Below are positions 12,996 to 17,331 of a stretch of DNA of 17,331 nucleotides, in pieces. The stretch covers positions 1 to 17,331 of the forward strand of contig DATFRR010000094.1 in NCBI GenBank assembly GCA_035263025.1, in the 5' to 3' direction. Source of the stretch: DASQPR01 sp035263025. Lineage in GTDB: Bacteria; Actinomycetota; Actinomycetes; Mycobacteriales; Micromonosporaceae. Every line of letters begins with the position of its first letter. Position 1 is the stretch's first letter. The notes under the pieces are model-generated. The model saw only the letters and a program-made list of their open reading frames with translations, did not search any database and had not been told where the DNA came from. The position numbers and the translations under genes are program-made.

Positions 12996-15781
12996 CAGCG
13001 TTCCCTCGCCCGAGCGCGCGCGTCGACGCCGTTGGGAGCGACGCCGTTGGGGGAACGCGGTCCGCGACGGCCGGAGCCTCGCCAGCGCGGGTCGAGCGGG
13101 TCGTCGAGCGGATCACTGATCGACGCTCGGCCGGACGCGGTCCGCTTCGGACCCTCGACGGACGGCGTCGGCGGCACGATCGGCACGGACGGATCCCACA
13201 CAGCCTCGCTGTCGATGCCGTGCACCGGTCGCCAAAGGCCCTCGTCCGCGTCGAGCAGCGCGATCAGCGTCTTGCGGCCGTCGCTCGTGACGCGCCACAT
13301 TTGGGCGCCGTGCGGCAGGCGGATGCTGTCCACCTTGAACTCCGCGATGACCTCGCCGTTCTCGGCCGGTGCGAATCCGTTGCCGCGGAACGGCGCACGT
13401 TCGATCATCCATCCCTGCATGGCGCGCATCGCCGCTTCGTGCTGCCCGCCGTAGGGGATCCGGTAGAGGTCGGGCCGGTACGCCGCCCACCGCAGCAGGT
13501 AGATCTCGCTGGCGTCGCGCCGGAACGGCGACCCGCTATACGTCAGGCCGAGGGTGCCGACCAGTTGCGCCGGCGTCTGCAGGTGCATGACCTCGGTGGC
13601 CCGATGTACGAATCCGGACGCCCGGTCGTAGCCGCGTTCCAGGTAGTAGTCGACCTGCGAGGCGGCGATCGGTTTCTGCATGACCACCGGCATGTTCGAC
13701 GCGGGCGCCGCGGCTGCCGCGTCGTCGTACTCGCCCAGGCCCTCGTCGTCGGTCAACCCAGCGTCGTCGGCCCACGCGGCGAGTGCCTTGATCTGGATGC
13801 CGGGCAGCGTGGCACCGACCGGCGAGCCCGGGTTGATGGCGAACGCCCACTTCACGTCCGGCCACACGTGGATCAGCTGGATGAACTTCGCGTTGATGGA
13901 CACCACGCCGTCGCCCAGGAACTCCGTCATTCGCTCCGACGACGTGAAAACGACGAGATAGGGCTGGCCGTCGACCTCGTCGCGGCGCCACGGGAACAGA
14001 TCGTCGTCAAGCTGCACATCCGACGGCACACCGTCGGGCAGCGGCACGAGCACGCGCGCGAGCAGCAGTGTGGAGAGGAACTGTTCGGTCTTGCCACCAC
14101 TGGCCGCCTCGAGCAGATCGCGCTCGGTGTCGTTCGCCGGGATGAAGACCGGCCCGTCGGGCTCCTGCTGCGCGGGACCGTGCGGCTGCTGGGCGTTGAC
14201 GTCCTGCTCGCCGGTATCCCCAATGAACGCGGCAGTGGTCGCGGCGTCGGCGGCGAAAGCGTCGACCGCGTCGTCGTACGCCCGGCCCCGGTTCCCGCGC
14301 ACCGTCGTTGCCGCCGACCACCCGCCGGGCGGCGGCGGACCGACCGTGTCGGCTTCCCCGTTGCCGAACAAACCGATGCGGCGCGTCATCGAGTCGTCAG
14401 CGCCCAGAGCGTCCGCATCGCGCCCGAGCGTCGTCGCGCCGTCGGGTGGCGCTGCGTGGTCGGCCGCACGGTGCAGGTTGATGCGGCGGGTCCGTTCCGC
14501 GTCCGTGGCGTCGGCCGGCACGTCGATCCGGCGCGTCGCGGACTCGTCGTAGCGGCCCGGCGAGCGATCGATCCGCCGCGTCGCCGACTCGTCGCCCTCG
14601 CCGGCCTGGTGCCGAGGTCGACCGCGCGTCGCGCCGTTGTCCTCGTTGCCGAACAGGTCGACGTGCCGCGTCGGACCGGCGATCCGGGCGGCGTCGCGCG
14701 GATCGATCCGTTGTGTCATCGACTCGTCGGCCATCGCGGCCGTGTTGATCACGCGCGTCGGCGATGTATCCACATCCTCGGTCGCGTCAGCGCGGCGCGG
14801 CCTCGACGGCTCGGCGACGCCGACGTGGGGGCGATCGCCGTTGGCGTGCTCCGCGCGCACCCGTCGCGTACCGGTCTCGTGCACCGACACGAGTGTCGCC
14901 TCGATCACCTCGGAGTCGATCTTCGAGGCGTCGATGACGGTGGCGTTGACGACCATCGCCTCGAGCGCGGCCGCACCCATCACCGTGGACGAGATGATTT
15001 CGGCGTCGATGATGGTCGCGTCGTGTCGCTTCGGACGCCGACCATCGGGCCGGTTCGCGGACGTGACCGTCTTGTGGGCACTGTGCGCACCGGTCGCCCG
15101 CGCGTAGGGCGGCTCGGTGTCCACCATTTCGGCCTCGAGCGGCTCCTCCGGCGTGGGCGGCGGCGTGGGAGTAAACGCTGACCGTGGGGCCGTCGCGGTG
15201 GCGCGCGCGGCCTCGCGACGGGCACCGGTTGCCGCGGCAGCGGTCGTGCCGCGAGTGAAGGATGCCGCTCGTGCGCGCCCACCGTGGTGCGCGTTCGCCG
15301 GCTCGTCAGCCGCATGACCGATTGGCTCCACGATCGAGTCCGGCGTGGGATCCGCCCGGGATGTCCGGCTTAGCGGCGAACCGGGCCGGTCCGGCATGCG
15401 TACGTCGCCGCGGGCGAGTTGTGTCACGAACCACGGCGGCAGGTAGCCCTCGATCGGCAGCCCCGGATTGACCGCCAGCCACCAGTCTTCGTTGGGCCAG
15501 GCGCCGGCCAGCTCGTGGTATGCGATCTTGCGTGCCGACCCGGAATGCTCGGCCAGGCACACCCGCATCGCTTCGGCCGAGGTGAAGGCCAACACGTGGG
15601 TGCGTCCGCCCGAGTTCCAAGTGCCCCACCCGAACGGCGCGCGGCCTGCGAGAGCATCCGGTGACACGGGCAGCAGGAGTTCGGTGCGAGCCAAGATGCG
15701 GAAGTAGAGCTCCTGGTCGGTGACGCGGAGGGCGTCGCGCATGGCGGCCTCGGCCTCGGTGGCCGGTTCCCATTCAGTCAC
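12995..15781 (-). CDS. Large protein with two SseB-like domains and a repeat-rich linker, ESX-linked
   Basis: The 928-residue protein has a first SseB N-terminal-like domain (about 10-128, with LLLPVSPD, THVLAFTSAEAMRVCL, WWLAVNPGLPIEGYLP) and a second (about 549-670, with RVLVPLPDG, PYLVVFTSSERMTEFLG, WAFAINPGSPVGATLP). A C-terminal beta domain (about 705-855) is shared with the small downstream gene. The linker (130-545) is low-complexity, with nine five-residue units at 255-299 and TRRI(D)-type motifs from 305 to 469. No signal peptide or membrane helix is seen, so it is probably cytoplasmic. SseB proteins are of unclear function and are often found in actinobacterial type VII loci. The start is GTG at 15781 because GGAGGAGG lies five to six bases upstream; GTG at 15799 would put that site inside the gene. 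It diverges from the mycosin gene. Confidence 0.82.
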   Translation of the reverse strand: MTEWEPATEAEAAMRDALRVTDQELYFRILARTELLLPVSPDALAGRAPFGWGTWNSGGRTHVLAFTSAEAMRVCLAEHSGSARKIAYHELAGAWPNEDWWLAVNPGLPIEGYLPPWFVTQLARGDVRMPDRPGSPLSRTSRADPTPDSIVEPIGHAADEPANAHHGGRARAASFTRGTTAAAATGARREAARATATAPRSAFTPTPPPTPEEPLEAEMVDTEPPYARATGAHSAHKTVTSANRPDGRRPKRHDATIIDAEIISSTVMGAAALEAMVVNATVIDASKIDSEVIEATLVSVHETGTRRVRAEHANGDRPHVGVAEPSRPRRADATEDVDTSPTRVINTAAMADESMTQRIDPRDAARIAGPTRHVDLFGNEDNGATRGRPRHQAGEGDESATRRIDRSPGRYDESATRRIDVPADATDAERTRRINLHRAADHAAPPDGATTLGRDADALGADDSMTRRIGLFGNGEADTVGPPPPGGWSAATTVRGNRGRAYDDAVDAFAADAATTAAFIGDTGEQDVNAQQPHGPAQQEPDGPVFIPANDTERDLLEAASGGKTEQFLSTLLLARVLVPLPDGVPSDVQLDDDLFPWRRDEVDGQPYLVVFTSSERMTEFLGDGVVSINAKFIQLIHVWPDVKWAFAINPGSPVGATLPGIQIKALAAWADDAGLTDDEGLGEYDDAAAAAPASNMPVVMQKPIAASQVDYYLERGYDRASGFVHRATEVMHLQTPAQLVGTLGLTYSGSPFRRDASEIYLLRWAAYRPDLYRIPYGGQHEAAMRAMQGWMIERAPFRGNGFAPAENGEVIAEFKVDSIRLPHGAQMWRVTSDGRKTLIALLDADEGLWRPVHGIDSEAVWDPSVPIVPPTPSVEGPKRTASGRASISDPLDDPLDPRWRGSGRRGPRSPNGVAPNGVDARARARER
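14372..14878 (-). repeat. Repeat array encoding about eight TRRI(D)-type motifs
   Basis: Within the SseB-type protein, TR/Q-x-[IV] motifs occur at Thr 305, 342, 356, 371, 401, 416, 431 and 466. Between 356 and 431 they are spaced about 15 residues, with a decayed copy at 385. The fullest form is DESATRRID (two exact copies), with DESMTQRID and DDSMTRRIG as variants. Two copies are followed by LFGN. The rest of the linker is not conserved between units. Confidence 0.8.
14885..15019 (-). repeat. Nine tandem five-residue units (beta-solenoid-like)
   Basis: Residues 255-299 of the SseB-type protein split exactly into nine units: ATIID, AEIIS, STVMG, AAALE, AMVVN, ATVID, ASKID, SEVIE and ATLVS. 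The pattern is small residue, variable, aliphatic, aliphatic, polar or small. This resembles pentapeptide repeats, though the canonical Asp/Asn-Leu pair is absent. Confidence 0.75.
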
Positions 15782-16009
15782 GGCCACCTCCTCCGTCACC
15801 TGCCGACCCGGGCCGCACGAACTGCGGCAAGACGTGTCGTCCAGTCACCGCCCGATGACACGGTGTCATCTGGCCGTACCAGGCCGCGACGGCCAAGCTA
15901 CGAGATGGGCGTACATTACCCTTCCGGTGACCATGATCTCCCCACCGCCAACTACACGGCCGATACGATGCGAGCCGACCGGCCATGCGGCTGACATGGA
16001 GGGGACTCG
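15782..16009. promoter_or_regulatory. Divergent promoter region of the SseB-type operon and mycosin
   Basis: This 228-bp region separates the two divergent units. Candidate -10 elements are TAGCTT on the minus strand (15900-15895) for the SseB-type operon, and TACATT (15912-15917) or TACGAT (15964-15969) on the plus strand for the mycosin. The mycosin ribosome binding site GGAGGGG and the SseB-side GGAGGAGG are both strong. The palindrome at 15854-15870 lies just downstream of the minus-strand start. Confidence 0.5.
15854..15870. promoter_or_regulatory. Perfect 17-bp palindrome GATGACACGGTGTCATC (operator candidate)
   Basis: Eight-base arms GATGACAC and GTGTCATC flank a single G. It is the most regular inverted repeat in the window at this scale, and a single central base is typical of a dimeric regulator site rather than an RNA hairpin. 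No known consensus is matched with confidence, and no regulator gene lies in the window. Confidence 0.6.
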
Positions 16010-17260
16010 ATGCACCGGGCTTTTCCACGTGCCGCCTGCGTCCTTGCTGGTCTCGCGGTCTGCACGACGATTGTCACCGGGCCCCTCGCTGCCGTACCAG
16101 GGTATGCGGCCACGACCACGGCACCAACATTTGCAGTCGCCGGTTGTGCGACAAGTGCGACACAGCCGCCCGCCGCGCCCGACCCATCGGCCGTACCCTG
16201 GGCCATCGCAGCGAGCGGCGTAGCCGGCCTGAGGGGTGTCGCCAACGGCGCCGGCGAGGTGGTCGCCGTCATCGACTCCGGGGTAACCCCGCTGGCCTCG
16301 TTCGGGCATCGCGTCCTCGCCGGACATGACCTGCTCGGCAGCACCGACGGTCGGGTCGACTGCGTCGGGCATGGCACGGCGGTGGCCAGCATCATCGCCG
16401 CCGGCTCGACGCCCGGTGCGGCATTCCACGGCCTCGCGCCGGCTGCCAAGATCCTGCCGGTACGGGTCAGTGAGGCCGAACTCGTCGACGGTGCGGTGTC
16501 GGGTGATGCGACGACGCCGGCCGGACTGGGCGCGGCGATCACCTGGGCGGTCGACCATGGCGCAGACGTCCTCAACATCTCCGTGGTTGTCGGCACCGAC
16601 GATCGCACGCTGCGGTCCGCCGTCGCGCGGGCGGTTGCCGACGGTGTGGTCGTCGTCGCCTCGGTGGGCAATAACCACAACGATTCCGGACCCGATCCGA
16701 CGCCCTACCCGGCGGCATATCCGGGCGTGATCGGCGTGGGCTCGATCGACGAGGGCGGCGCGCGATCCGCCACGTCCGAGGTCGGGTCGTTCCTCGACGT
16801 CGTCGCGCCGGGCGGCGGCGTGACCGCCGATCGGCTGCCCAGCGGCCTGGGTACGTTCGACGGGGCAAGCTTCGCCGTCCCCTACGTCGCCGCCACCGCT
16901 GCACTCGTCCGCCAGGAGTTTCCGCAGCTCACCAACGCACAGATCGCGCAACGAATCTTCGACACGACCGACCCGCCGCCGGTCGGTGCAAGTCCGGCCG
17001 ACTACGGCCACGGCATTGTCGACCCCTACCGTGCCGTCGCCAGTGCGGTAACGACGGTGGGAACCGGTGGCGGCCAGGTCACGTCGGCCTCGCCCAGGCT
17101 TGGAGCGGACGCCGGCACCGGTGCGCCGGCCGCCGCGGCCATCACACCCGGCCGACAGCGCTGGGTCGTCGGCGCCGCTGCCGCCGTCGCCCTGATCCTG
17201 TTGGGTTTCGCGTGGACGCTGGCCGGCGCCTATCGTCGGCGACTCGATCGCAACGCTTGA
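16010..17260 (+). CDS. mycP: Mycosin (MycP), S8 subtilisin-like protease of type VII secretion
   Basis: Mycosins are membrane-anchored subtilases at the outer face of the ESX translocation channel. The 416-residue product has a signal peptide (about 1-33) and the catalytic residues Asp89 in VVAVIDSGV, His121 in DCVGHGTAVASIIA, Asn221 in ASVGNN and Ser287 in GASFAVPYVAA. A Gly/Ala-rich linker, one membrane helix (about 385-407) and a basic RRRLDR cytoplasmic tail follow. The only cysteines outside the signal peptide are Cys46 and Cys118, placed to form the N-terminal extension disulfide known from mycosins. The serine motif is GAS rather than GTS. Start ATG at 16010 is supported by GGAGGGG five bases upstream. 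EccB-E and WXG100 genes would be expected nearby but are not in the window. Confidence 0.94.
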   Translation: MHRAFPRAACVLAGLAVCTTIVTGPLAAVPGYAATTTAPTFAVAGCATSATQPPAAPDPSAVPWAIAASGVAGLRGVANGAGEVVAVIDSGVTPLASFGHRVLAGHDLLGSTDGRVDCVGHGTAVASIIAAGSTPGAAFHGLAPAAKILPVRVSEAELVDGAVSGDATTPAGLGAAITWAVDHGADVLNISVVVGTDDRTLRSAVARAVADGVVVVASVGNNHNDSGPDPTPYPAAYPGVIGVGSIDEGGARSATSEVGSFLDVVAPGGGVTADRLPSGLGTFDGASFAVPYVAATAALVRQEFPQLTNAQIAQRIFDTTDPPPVGASPADYGHGIVDPYRAVASAVTTVGTGGGQVTSASPRLGADAGTGAPAAAAITPGRQRWVVGAAAAVALILLGFAWTLAGAYRRRLDRNA

Positions 17261-17331
17261 TCGCCAACGTCGTCGGACGTTCTCGTGACGGCGAGACGGC
17301 CGCCTCGCATGACGGCTGACGCGACCCGCAC
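17261..17331. other. Tail after mycP with a small stem-loop
   Basis: The last 71 bases hold AACGTC-GTCG-GACGTT (17266-17281), a six-base-pair stem six bases after the mycP stop. It is weak for a terminator. No start of a following gene can be supported. Confidence 0.35.

Noticed and set aside
14372..14878. The regular DNA repeats here were considered as a CRISPR array or minisatellite.
   Set aside because: They are in frame within a coding gene, degenerate at the DNA level but conserved at the protein motif, with no spacers or cas genes.
13220..15181. Plus-strand open frame of 653 codons opposite the SseB-type gene.
   Set aside because: Arg/Val-rich composition, no recognisable domain, and it lies over a minus-strand gene with clear SseB domains and a strong ribosome binding site.
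15866..17011. Long open frame of 381 codons on the minus strand.
   Set aside because: It is the antisense shadow of mycP, whose frame has a signal peptide, a full catalytic triad and a membrane helix.

Overview
The window is high-GC DNA (roughly 70% by eye) from an actinomycete chromosome. GTG starts are common, terminator hairpins lack U-tracts, and several genes have a TAnnnT -10 element directly against the start codon, as in leaderless actinobacterial transcripts. Several gene families follow the order remembered for Mycobacterium tuberculosis Rv3656c-Rv3670 (DUF4244/Flp-like protein, TadC, TadB, TadA, Ssd; then HAD-IB phosphatase, Rv3662c-like protein, acs, ephE). The genus cannot be told from this sequence. 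No rRNA, tRNA, CRISPR, insertion sequence or prophage was seen.

Layout. (1) 1-4467, minus strand: a tightly coupled tad/Flp pilus operon read Ssd/TadZ-like ATPase, TadA, TadB, TadC, Flp-like small pilin (DUF4244), then probably a TadE-like gene cut by the window edge. Stops and starts overlap (TGATG, TGATG, GTGA). (2) 4643-7963: a CtaG-like seven-helix membrane protein (plus), a GNAT acetyltransferase (minus) and a membrane-anchored HAD-IB phosphatase (plus), with hairpins and palindromes in the gap before the last. (3) 8337-12623: a Fic-fold-like protein without Fic catalytic residues (minus), acetyl-CoA synthetase (plus) and an epoxide-hydrolase-like alpha/beta hydrolase with Gly at the nucleophile position (plus). 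(4) 12633-17260: a type VII secretion (ESX) associated segment. A 928-residue protein with two SseB-like domains and its 120-residue partner form one minus-strand operon. They diverge from a mycosin (MycP) subtilase across a 228-bp region carrying a perfect 17-bp palindrome.

How the genes work together. The tad genes would build and power a type IVc-like pilus or secretion machine; no prepilin peptidase is in view. Acs supplies acetyl-CoA from acetate. The mycosin is the membrane protease of an ESX system, whose other core genes would lie outside the window.

The most promising undescribed material is the SseB-type protein. Its linker holds nine tandem five-residue units and a series of about eight TRRI(D) motifs, many about 15 residues apart. 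Its C-terminal domain recurs as the separate partner encoded directly downstream. Three further proteins look like catalytically altered members of known families: the CtaG-like protein without the usual histidines, the Fic-like protein, and the nucleophile-less hydrolase.
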